Source: Bradyrhizobium sp. SSBR45G (GTDB lineage Bacteria; Pseudomonadota; Alphaproteobacteria; Rhizobiales; Xanthobacteraceae). From it: a stretch of DNA of 64,000 nucleotides. This document shows, piece after piece, positions 7,955 through 15,297 of the stretch; the stretch's first letter is position 1; every line of letters starts with the position of its first letter. Location: NCBI RefSeq assembly GCF_030159255.1, contig NZ_BSCT01000025.1:62001-126000 (forward strand), in the 5' to 3' direction. Made by a program: the position numbers and the translations under genes. The notes under the pieces are model-generated. The model ran no database searches. It had not been told where the DNA came from and was given only the letters and a program-made list of their open reading frames with translations.

Positions 7955-8743
7955 CTACTTCTTCTGATTGAAGTTGACGTCGAGGCTGAAGCTGAACTGG
8001 TCGTCGGTCAGCCCGGATGGCGGCGCCGGCACCGGATCGGAGCGGCGGATCATCGACAGCGCCGCATCGTCGAACATCGGATCTCCGCACGACTGCATCA
8101 CGGAGGCCGACATCACCTTGCCGGCGCGGCTGAGCACCAGAGCGACCTTGACCGTGCCGTTATGCTTCTTGCCGTCCGGATAGCGCTTGTGGAGCTCGAA
8201 ATAGGCGCTGATCTTGCGGCCCCAATTGTCGGTCAGCTTCTGCCTGTCCTTGCCGAGCCCGACATTGGGCGCCTTGGCCGTCTCTGCGGGCGGCGCGGCC
8301 TCGTCGAGCGCCTTGCGCGCGGATTCCTGCTGGGCTGCTGACGCCACCGAGGCTTCAGCCTGCTGCTGGGCCTGCTGCTGCTCCTCCTTCTCGGGCTTCT
8401 TCGGTTCGTTCATCGTGACGACCCGATCGGCTTCCTCCTCGGTCTCGGTCGGCTTGTCCTTGACCGCGTCGGACTCCTTGACCTCTGCGGTCTGCTGCAT
8501 CTGCTCCGGTGCGGCCTCCGCGGCATCGCTGTCGGGACCGGGAGGAAGGTCGTTCTCCTCGACCTGAGGCGAGGCCATCTCGAGGGCGAATTCGGCGCCG
8601 GCGGCGCCGAGGCCGCCTTCGGCATCATTGCCGCTGAGATGAACGACCGCGAGCGCGGCGCCGCCTCCGTGCAGCATCACTGCGCCGATCGCGGCTGAGA
8701 TCCACAAGCGGCGGGTCGCTCCTTGATACTTGTGTTCGACCAT
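7955..8743 (-). CDS. tonB: TonB energy-transducing protein
   Basis: The 262-residue inner-membrane protein has a short cytoplasmic N-terminus, one membrane anchor (about 12-33, ISAAIGAVMLHGGGAALAVV, with the histidine TonB needs for coupling) and a long Glu/Gln/Lys/Pro-rich spacer. The C-terminal TonB domain has YFELHKRYPDGKK and GTVKVALVLSRAGKVMSASV, then FDDAALSMIRRSDPVPAPP. It would transmit proton-motive force to outer-membrane receptors such as the two siderophore receptors encoded 4-10 kb away. It is last in the minus-strand exbB-exbD-tonB operon (28-bp gap after exbD) and is followed by a strong terminator. Confidence 0.92.
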   Translation of the reverse strand: MVEHKYQGATRRLWISAAIGAVMLHGGGAALAVVHLSGNDAEGGLGAAGAEFALEMASPQVEENDLPPGPDSDAAEAAPEQMQQTAEVKESDAVKDKPTETEEEADRVVTMNEPKKPEKEEQQQAQQQAEASVASAAQQESARKALDEAAPPAETAKAPNVGLGKDRQKLTDNWGRKISAYFELHKRYPDGKKHNGTVKVALVLSRAGKVMSASVMQSCGDPMFDDAALSMIRRSDPVPAPPSGLTDDQFSFSLDVNFNQKK

Positions 8744-8771
8744 AGCTTCTACTTCCGTCGTTTCACTGGTT

Positions 8772-9221
8772 TCAATGGGCGGCCTGCGCGGCAGCCTGTG
8801 AGACGCCCTCGACCGTAACGAGCTTGATCTTCGGATAGCCGCCGATCCGCAGCAGCTCCATCACATCCATCAGCTCGCCATAGGCCACGCCGCGGTCGGC
8901 GCGCAGGAATACGAACTTGTCCTTGGCGGCCTCCGGAATGTGCTCCAGCGTGCTCACCAGGCTCGCCCGCTTCACCTGCTCTTCGCCGACATAGAGCGTG
9001 AGATCCGGCTTGATGCTCACATAGATCGGCTTGTCCGGCTTCTTCTGCGGCGTGGCGGTCGAGGTCGGCAGATCGACCGGCACGTCGACCGTCGACAGCG
9101 GCGCCGCCACCATGAAGATGATCAGCAGCACCAGGATGACGTCGATGAACGGGGTGACGTTGATGTCGCTCGTTTCACCGAGATCGTCGTCGCCATCGCC
9201 TTCCGAAAGAGAGACGGCCAT
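8772..9221 (-). CDS. exbD: ExbD/TolR family proton-channel subunit
   Basis: The 149-residue protein has the canonical ExbD start: an acidic cytoplasmic tail (SEGDGDDDLGETSDINVTPF), one membrane helix (IDVILVLLIIFMVAAPL) carrying the essential aspartate in FIDVILVLL, and a periplasmic domain (ALVSTLEHIPEAAKDKFVFLRADRGVAYGELMDVMELLRIGGYPKIKLVT in outline). With ExbB it forms the proton-driven motor that energises TonB. Its start lies 3 bp after the exbB stop, so the two are almost certainly translated together. Confidence 0.93.
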   Translation of the reverse strand: MAVSLSEGDGDDDLGETSDINVTPFIDVILVLLIIFMVAAPLSTVDVPVDLPTSTATPQKKPDKPIYVSIKPDLTLYVGEEQVKRASLVSTLEHIPEAAKDKFVFLRADRGVAYGELMDVMELLRIGGYPKIKLVTVEGVSQAAAQAAH

Positions 9222-9224
9222 GAC

Positions 9225-10532
9225 TTACTCCGCGGCCAGCGCCATGGGAGGCGCAGAGTGGACGGGAATCGGCTCGAAGCTCTGGCCGTGCGGCGTGTGG
9301 TGGCTCTGGCCGCGATCGAGATCGCGCGACAGCATGCGGGCCGTGGCGCCGGAGGAGCGGTTGACGAGCTCCATGTAGCCTTTGGTCACGCGCGTGAAGT
9401 GATTGTAGATGATCACCGCGGGGATCGCGGCCACGAGGCCGATGGCGGTGGCCAGCAGCGCCTCGGCGATGCCCGGCGCCACGACGGCGAGGTTGGTGGT
9501 CTGCGACTTCGAGATGCCGATGAAGCTGTTCATGATGCCCCAGACGGTGCCGAACAGGCCGACGAAGGGCGAAATCGAGCCGATCGTGGCGAGCAGTCCC
9601 ATGCCGGTGCGACAGCGCCGGCCCTCGGCGCGCACGATCTCGGAGAAGCTCGAAGCGGCGCGCTCGTTGACGCCATGCGGCGGCAGCTCGGACGACATCC
9701 TGATCTCGTGCATGGCTGCGTCGATCAGCGCCGTCAGCACGCTCTGCCGTGACCCCAGTGCGAGCTTGGCTTCCGACAGCCAGCGCACATCGTCGACCCT
9801 GCGCAGCGCATTGCTCAGCTTGCGGCGGAGAACCGCGAACTCGACGGTCTTGGCGATGAAGACGGTCCAGGTGGCGAGCGATGCCAGCGCGAGGCCCATC
9901 ATCACCGACTTCACCAGGATGTCGGCCGCGAGGAACATCGACCACGGCGACAGATCATGCGGGACGTGCGATGCGGCCTGCGCGCCGCCCTGTGCGCCAC
10001 CTTGGGCCGGCTTCTCTGCCTGGTCTTTCGCCTTGTCGGCGGCGGTGGCGTCGGTCACCGCTTCGGTGGCGGTCGAGGCCTGCGTGTCGGTCGTCGCCGC
10101 TGCGGGCGCCTGGCCCGTCGTCGCGGTCTGCGGTGCGGCCGGAGTCGTCGCGGCGCTGCTTGCGGCGGGTGCGGGAGAGGTTGCCGCCGGAGCAGGTGCG
10201 GCGGCCTGTGGTGCGGGTGCAGTCTGCGCAACGGCCGGCGCAGTCGATGCCTGGCCGGTGGTCACCTGTTTCTGTGAGATGGTCTGAGATGCAGCTGATG
10301 GCTGAGCCGGCGCCGCAGCCGTGGTGGCGGCTGGTGCAGCAGCCTGCGTTGCGGTCGCGGGACTCTGAGCGCTCTTCGCTGTGGCCGTGCTCGCCGGATT
10401 TGTTGCTGCGGTCTGCGGCGCGGTGGCAGCCTGGCCAGGTCTCGGCGAGGTGGCCGGCTGCTCGGCATGCGCCATGGCGCCGGCCGAAACGGCTGCGATC
10501 ACCGCCCCTACGTAAAGAACGTTCCTGAACAT
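9225..10532 (-). CDS. exbB: ExbB (MotA/TolQ/ExbB) with long Ala/Pro/Thr-rich N-terminal extension
   Basis: The 435-residue product starts at ATG 10532, with AAGGGG 11 bp upstream. An in-frame extension to 10679 is rejected because the signal peptide begins at 10532 (MFRNVLYVGAVIAAVSAGAMAHA). Residues ~25-190 are very low in complexity (Ala, Pro, Thr, Gln) and should lie in the periplasm. The last ~240 residues are a normal ExbB core with three membrane helices, GLLATIGSISPFVGLFGTVWGIMNSF and NLAVVAPGIAEALLATAIGLVAAIPAV. It forms the TonB-energising motor with ExbD. E. coli ExbB has about 244 residues, so the extension is the notable feature. Confidence 0.9.
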   Translation of the reverse strand: MFRNVLYVGAVIAAVSAGAMAHAEQPATSPRPGQAATAPQTAATNPASTATAKSAQSPATATQAAAPAATTAAAPAQPSAASQTISQKQVTTGQASTAPAVAQTAPAPQAAAPAPAATSPAPAASSAATTPAAPQTATTGQAPAAATTDTQASTATEAVTDATAADKAKDQAEKPAQGGAQGGAQAASHVPHDLSPWSMFLAADILVKSVMMGLALASLATWTVFIAKTVEFAVLRRKLSNALRRVDDVRWLSEAKLALGSRQSVLTALIDAAMHEIRMSSELPPHGVNERAASSFSEIVRAEGRRCRTGMGLLATIGSISPFVGLFGTVWGIMNSFIGISKSQTTNLAVVAPGIAEALLATAIGLVAAIPAVIIYNHFTRVTKGYMELVNRSSGATARMLSRDLDRGQSHHTPHGQSFEPIPVHSAPPMALAAE

Positions 10533-11641
10533 GTTGCTGCACACCCCTTGGTAGTTAATTTCGCGGTCATGTTTCTTGGCGTAACCGGGCTGTTTTGAGA
10601 CGGCGCCTTGACCAAACCGGGTGCATCGATGTCTGCCATCAATCCGATGGGTGCGACGCGACGCACGGGATCGAATCACGCAATCAGCGGATCATCGCCT
10701 GAAGGCGGCCGGGATGGACTAACTATCTGAAAGGTCTGACTTGGAACGACTCAAAGTCTGCGGCGCGCCACCAGTGAGACTGGTCAGTCACGCAATTGCC
10801 GCCGTTCAGACTTGCATCAATTCTAATTAGTCAGTGTAGCAGGGCGTGATCCGAGGATGGACCACAGCGGTCGATTGGGCGCCGTCAACGTCGCAAGCGG
10901 CTGGCAGCCGTGATTCGCCGCGCGGGGCGATCAGCGCAGAAATTAAGAGTGAGCGAGAGCGGTTCCTGCTGCAATCGTATCGGACGACACGATCTCTGAC
11001 CGGCATCGGACTCTTTGCAGAACATGCCGACACATGCTGAACGGAACTCGTACCCATGCTCCAACCGCTCGTCATGCCAGGCTGATTCCGCGCGCGGAGC
11101 CGCTTCGGCGCGAACGCCCGGCGATTGATGTCGTTGCCTGCGGGCGAGATCCGACGATGGCAGCCTCATGGGCGAGCGGCGAGCTCAGAATTTAACAGGC
11201 GTCTGCGCGAGAGCCGCGTATCATTGCCTGTGACATGAGCTGTCGTGCATCGATGGGAGCAGGATGGCCGATCGTCTGCCCGGGCATGCGCGCGCCGTGA
11301 GCAGGCGATCTCACGACGGTTGCAGTCCGCGATGGCCTCACCGTTCAAGATGCGCCGAAGAGTCGCTCCTCATCACGCGGGTCCAGCTCCGAAGGGCGCT
11401 GCAAAGTGGCACATCCGTCTCTCGATGCCGCCGAAACGTAGATGGCCGGGCCTTCGCGGCGCCGAAGCGGCTTCGGCCGCGCAGGCGGGACGAGCCCGGC
11501 CATGACGATGGAGAGAGCGGTCTCGCACAAACCAGCGATGATCATGCGAGACGGGCTTGCTGCAATGACTCAGCGGCCATGAGCGCGGGATCTGGAAGCG
11601 GCTGCGGACTGTTTGGCGCGCGCGGCGGAGCAACGCTCCGG
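10533..11641. other. Intergenic region between exbB and the siderophore hydroxylase
   Basis: About 1.1 kb contains no gene I can support on either strand. The first 300 bp must hold the exbB promoter, read leftwards. Visible there are TTCTAATTAG near 10822 and the short palindrome GACTG-GT-CAGTC at 10778-10789, neither of which I can assign to a regulator. A palindromic repeat occupies 11442-11503. A small hairpin CGGAGC-AAC-GCTCCG (11626-11640) ends 1 bp from the stop of the hydroxylase gene. Confidence 0.45.
11442..11503. repeat. REP-like palindrome (ATGGCCGGGC family)
   Basis: Arms ATGGCCGGGC (11442-11451) and GCCCGGCCAT (11494-11503) flank a GC-rich core. The same outer motif recurs at 27096-27181 and 62005-62090. 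Confidence 0.6.
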
Positions 11642-12331
11642 TCAGACCTCGGCCCAGTAGCGGATCAGGTTGTGATAGAGGCCGGTCAGCCGCACCATTT
11701 CCGGATCATCGCGGCCCATGCGCTGCGACAGTCCCTGGATCGTGGTGTCGAGATCGAAGATCATGCTGCGCGCCAGCGGATCGCGGATCATGCTCTGCAG
11801 CCAGAAGAACGAGGCGACGCGGACGCCGCGCGTCACCGGCGTGACCATGTGCAGGCTGGAGGCCGGATACAGCACGAGATCGCCGGCCGGCAGCTTGATC
11901 TCATGCGAGCCGTAGAGGTCCTCGATGATGAGTTCGCCGCCGTCATACTCTTCCGGCTCGGACAGAAACAGCGTGACCGACAGATCGGTGCGGATGCGCA
12001 GGCCGGTGAGCTTGTCGCCGCGCACGGCGTTGTCGACGTGAATGCCGAAATGGTGGCCCGACTCGGCGCTGTAGCGGTTGAACAGCGGCGGGAAGATCTG
12101 CTGCGGGATGGCGGCGGCGAGAAAGCGCGGATTGGCGGTCATCGCCGAGATGATGCGGTGGCCGAGCTTGCGCGCCACCTCGCTGTCGGGCGGCAGCTGC
12201 TCGTTGCGCTTGACCATGGCCGACTGGGCGCCGGCCGTCGAGCGGCCGTCCTCCCAGTCGCTTTGGTCCATGATGTGGCGGAACTCCGCCACATCATCTT
12301 TGCTCAAAATTCCGGGGACACAGATCAGCAT
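11642..12331 (-). CDS. Fe(II)/2-oxoglutarate PKHD-type hydroxylase (PiuC/YbiX family)
   Basis: The 229-residue length is typical of PiuC/YbiX. The iron ligands are visible as HHFGIHVDNAV (H98, D100) and SSLHMVTPVTRGVR (H161), with R171 as the 2-oxoglutarate arginine. MLICVPGILSKDDVAEFR is the standard start. The protein is a cytosolic dioxygenase whose substrate is not firmly known. Across bacteria it sits next to catecholate-type siderophore receptors (fiu-ybiX in E. coli, piuA-piuC in Pseudomonas). Here it begins 36 bp after the stop of the first receptor gene, so it is probably the last gene of that transcript. Confidence 0.92.
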   Translation of the reverse strand: MLICVPGILSKDDVAEFRHIMDQSDWEDGRSTAGAQSAMVKRNEQLPPDSEVARKLGHRIISAMTANPRFLAAAIPQQIFPPLFNRYSAESGHHFGIHVDNAVRGDKLTGLRIRTDLSVTLFLSEPEEYDGGELIIEDLYGSHEIKLPAGDLVLYPASSLHMVTPVTRGVRVASFFWLQSMIRDPLARSMIFDLDTTIQGLSQRMGRDDPEMVRLTGLYHNLIRYWAEV

Positions 12332-12367
12332 GAAATCATAACTCGATAAATGCCCCGGTTCAGGCGG

Positions 12368-14899
12368 TCAGAACCGCCCCGACAGGACGATCGACGCGCT
12401 TCTGCCGGGACCGACGAAGGTGAACGGCGTGGCACTCTGATAGAAGGCGTCGTAGTAGAGCTTGTCGAAGATGTTGGCAACGAACAGCTTCGCCGTCCAG
12501 TTCTTGTCGATCTTGGCTTCCGCGAAGGCATCGAAGCGCCAGTAGCTCGGCAGCTCGGTGCCCTGGTTGGCCGCGAGCCAAGTGCCGCCGTAGATCTTCG
12601 AGCGGTACACCGCCTGGCCGCCGATCTCCCAGGTATCGTTGATCTCATACTTGGTGAGCAGGCTGAACGACTGGTGCGCGGTGTTGGCGAGCTGCAGGCC
12701 GACATTGCTGGTGAACAGCGCCGTGTTGGCCGGCAGGATGTTCGACTTGGTCACCTCGGACTGCATCAGCACGAGGCCGCCGAAGATGCTCCATTTGTCG
12801 GTCAGCTTGCCGCCCGCCTGCAGATCGATGCCGCGGATGCGGTAAGCGGCGCCGGCGGAGAGACACGGCACGTTACCGGTGGTGGCGTTGTAGGGGCAGG
12901 CCGCCGTCGCGGTCTTGGCGCTGGTGACGTTGAACGACTCGCGGGCATTCTCCTTCTCGGTCTGGAACAGGGCTCCCGTGACCAGCAGCCGCCCGTCGAG
13001 CAGCTCCCATTTGGTGCCGATCTCGATCGAGGTGTTCTTCTCCGGCCCGAAGACCTGGTTGGCTCCGCCATTCGTCACGGCCGAAATGCCGCCGTACTGG
13101 GCGCTGAGGCCGTCGAACTCCGCACCGACCGGGTTCGACGAGGTCGCATAGGCCGCATAGAAGCTGGCATAGGGCACCGGCTTCAGCGTCAGTCCGAGAT
13201 TGAAGTTCGGCATGCCGCTCGAGGCAGCCGTCGAGCCGGGCACGTTGGCGACGCCGTTCACGGTGCCGAAGCCATCCACGCGGACGTCGTATTTGTCGTA
13301 GCGGACGCCGCCGTTGAGGATGACGAGATCCCGGTAGTTGACGCTGTCGAGCGCGTAGACGCTCGCGGTGTCGATCTTGAGGTTGGTGGGGAACTGGCTC
13401 AGCGAGGGGATACCGAACGGCAGATCCGTGAACTGCGGGTTGAACACGCTCACGCCCGACAGCGAGCCGGCTCCAGAGAAGGGCAGGCCCTGCTGCTCGG
13501 AGGTCAGGCCGGTGTAGCTGTTGATGATGGCCTTTTCCTGCGACACTTCGAGGCCGGCGACCAGGGTGTGCTTGAAGGCGCCGGTGTCGAACTTCCAGGT
13601 CGCGTCGAGCTGGTTGGCCAGCACGTCGGTCTGCTGGAAGCGGCTCTGCGGGTTGGCACGGATCACCGCGGCGGATGGTGGATTGATGTTGGTGGCACCC
13701 TCCGGCAGCGTGCCGATGTAGTTCAGGACCGAGCGCGACACCCTGACCTTGTCGGAGATCGTCAGGTCGGGCGTGATCTTCACCTCGGCGTTGAACGTGC
13801 CGATATCCTGTCCGATCCGCTGGAAGTCGCGATTGAGGAAGCCGTACCAGGCGTTACGCGGCGAGCCGACCTCCGGGAACGGCGCGCCTGGCGTCAGGTT
13901 GCCGGCCTGACGATAATACGGCACGCCGAAGTCCGGACGGCCGGAGACCTCGGTGTGGATGTAGTTGGTGACCAGCGTCACGCTGTCGAGCGGTGTCCAC
14001 TTGGTGGCAATGAAGCCGCCATTGCGCTTGTCGGTGACGAAGTCGCGTCCGGCCACGCCGGCATCCTGGAACAGGCCGCCGACGCGCGCGGCGAAGGTCG
14101 GCGTGATCTTCTGGTTGACGTCGATGACGACGCGCTTGGTCTGGTCGGTGCCGAGCGTGGTGTCGATGTTGTAGAAGCTGCTCTCGGGCGTGGCCTGCTT
14201 GGTCACGATGTTGATCGCGCCGCCGGTGGTGCCGCGGCCGGCGAAGGACGAGGCCGGGCCGCGCAGGATCTCGACCTGCTCGGTGAAGAAGTTCTCGCGC
14301 ACCGAGACGCCGGCGTCACGCACGCCGTCGATGAAGACGTCGTTGCGGGCGTCGAAGCCGCGGATGAAGAAGCGGTCGCCGAACGCGTTGCCGCCTTCGC
14401 CGGTGCCGAGCGTGACGCCGGCGGTGGAGAGCACGGCGGATTTCAGGCTGGTGGAGTTCTTGTCCGCCAGGATCTCCTTGCTGAGGACCGTCACGGTCTT
14501 CGGCGTGTTCAACAGCTTCTCCGGAAACTTGCCGGAGGCCTGCAGCCGCTCGCCCTTGTAGTCGGAGGCGGGGCTCGAATAGGGGTTGCGGTCCGGCGGC
14601 TGGTTGCTCTTGGGGGCCGCAGCCTGCTGCTGCTGTTGCTGGCGCGCGGCGCGGCGCATCGCGTCGCGGGCGCGGACCTGATCGGCGGTCGGGCGCGAGG
14701 CGGCCGGCTTCGGGCGCGCCACCGGGGCTTCGACGGTGACGGAGGGCAGCGGCGCCTGCTGGGCTTCGGCACTCGAGAAGGATGCGACCGCAATCAGGCT
14801 CGCAACCGCCGAGACCTTCACGCCGGAAATGTCGGCGGAGGATTCCCCGTCATGCCAGCTCGCTCCACGCAAGCTTCTTGGAAAAACTGCCTTACCCAT
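12368..14899 (-). CDS. TonB-dependent siderophore receptor (Fiu/PiuA-like), paralog 1
   Basis: The 843-residue receptor has an N-terminal signal region (KVSAVASLIAVASFSSAEAQQ), a TonB-box-like segment PSVTVEAP and a Gln/Ala-rich linker. The plug domain contains NTPKTVTVLSKEIL, GDRFFIRGFDARNDVFIDGVRD, EQVEILRGPAS and GGAINIVTKQA. A 22-strand barrel ends in a terminal Phe (SIVLSGRF). It would import a ferric siderophore, probably a catechol type given the adjacent piuC-family gene. It is clearly homologous to the receptor at 15298-17694. The start is preceded by GGGGTGGTCGAGT, which is nearly identical upstream of the second copy. Confidence 0.93.
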   Translation of the reverse strand: MGKAVFPRSLRGASWHDGESSADISGVKVSAVASLIAVASFSSAEAQQAPLPSVTVEAPVARPKPAASRPTADQVRARDAMRRAARQQQQQQAAAPKSNQPPDRNPYSSPASDYKGERLQASGKFPEKLLNTPKTVTVLSKEILADKNSTSLKSAVLSTAGVTLGTGEGGNAFGDRFFIRGFDARNDVFIDGVRDAGVSVRENFFTEQVEILRGPASSFAGRGTTGGAINIVTKQATPESSFYNIDTTLGTDQTKRVVIDVNQKITPTFAARVGGLFQDAGVAGRDFVTDKRNGGFIATKWTPLDSVTLVTNYIHTEVSGRPDFGVPYYRQAGNLTPGAPFPEVGSPRNAWYGFLNRDFQRIGQDIGTFNAEVKITPDLTISDKVRVSRSVLNYIGTLPEGATNINPPSAAVIRANPQSRFQQTDVLANQLDATWKFDTGAFKHTLVAGLEVSQEKAIINSYTGLTSEQQGLPFSGAGSLSGVSVFNPQFTDLPFGIPSLSQFPTNLKIDTASVYALDSVNYRDLVILNGGVRYDKYDVRVDGFGTVNGVANVPGSTAASSGMPNFNLGLTLKPVPYASFYAAYATSSNPVGAEFDGLSAQYGGISAVTNGGANQVFGPEKNTSIEIGTKWELLDGRLLVTGALFQTEKENARESFNVTSAKTATAACPYNATTGNVPCLSAGAAYRIRGIDLQAGGKLTDKWSIFGGLVLMQSEVTKSNILPANTALFTSNVGLQLANTAHQSFSLLTKYEINDTWEIGGQAVYRSKIYGGTWLAANQGTELPSYWRFDAFAEAKIDKNWTAKLFVANIFDKLYYDAFYQSATPFTFVGPGRSASIVLSGRF

Positions 14900-15059
14900 A
14901 CTCGACCACCCCGTTCGCTACGCAAAACTTCAGACTTGGGTTCATTGAACGCACGCAACCGGCGCGAGCCAGTTGCGAATGCAAGTCAAGAAGCGAGGGA
15001 AAGCGGTCCAAAGCTGGTTCCGCTCATGGCCGGATTGCGAAAAGTGTCCATTCATTTCT

Positions 15060-15071
15060 GATAATGACAAT
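15060..15071 (-). promoter_or_regulatory. Fur-like box upstream of receptor 1
   Basis: GATAATGACAATTGGTC begins here, 161 bp upstream of the receptor start. By eye, 13 of 19 positions fit the classical Fur consensus. The octamer GATAATGA recurs at almost the same distance upstream of the second receptor. The regulator (Fur, Irr or another) cannot be settled from sequence alone. Confidence 0.4.
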
Positions 15072-15234
15072 TGGTCGCAAAGTGTCGCGACGCAGCAACA
15101 GTCGAAACTCCCAGGTTGTACGAAACGGCACCGTTCAATCGCTGATCGGAGAAAATCCGACCTGGATACCTGTTTTCGGCACGAGAAACTGCGGCGGAAT
15201 GTCTCAGGCGGGGCCGGCCGGCCCGCTCTTCGCT

Positions 15235-15261
15235 CCCGCCGCATCCGGAAGATGCGGCGGG
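15235..15261 (-). terminator. Stem-loop after receptor 2
   Basis: Perfect 11-bp arms CCCGCCGCATC (15235-15245) and GATGCGGCGGG (15251-15261) surround a five-base loop, 37 bp past the receptor 2 stop on the minus strand. A second small palindrome, GGCAACA-A-TGTTGCC, lies at 15267-15281. There is no T-run, so termination is likely but not certain. Confidence 0.6.
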
Positions 15262-15297
15262 AACCCGGCAACAATGTTGCCCGATCTTGATTGCCGA

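Noticed and set aside
10815..10830. Irr-type iron control element upstream of exbB
   Set aside because: TTCTAATTAG gives at most one half-site of the ICE pattern; the partner half-site is missing.
12350..15061. A 903-codon open frame on the plus strand
   Set aside because: It is exactly antisense to siderophore receptor 1, with low-complexity Arg/Gly/Val-rich translation and no family motifs. Long antisense frames are expected at this GC content. The same applies to the plus-strand frame at 15832-17577 over receptor 2.
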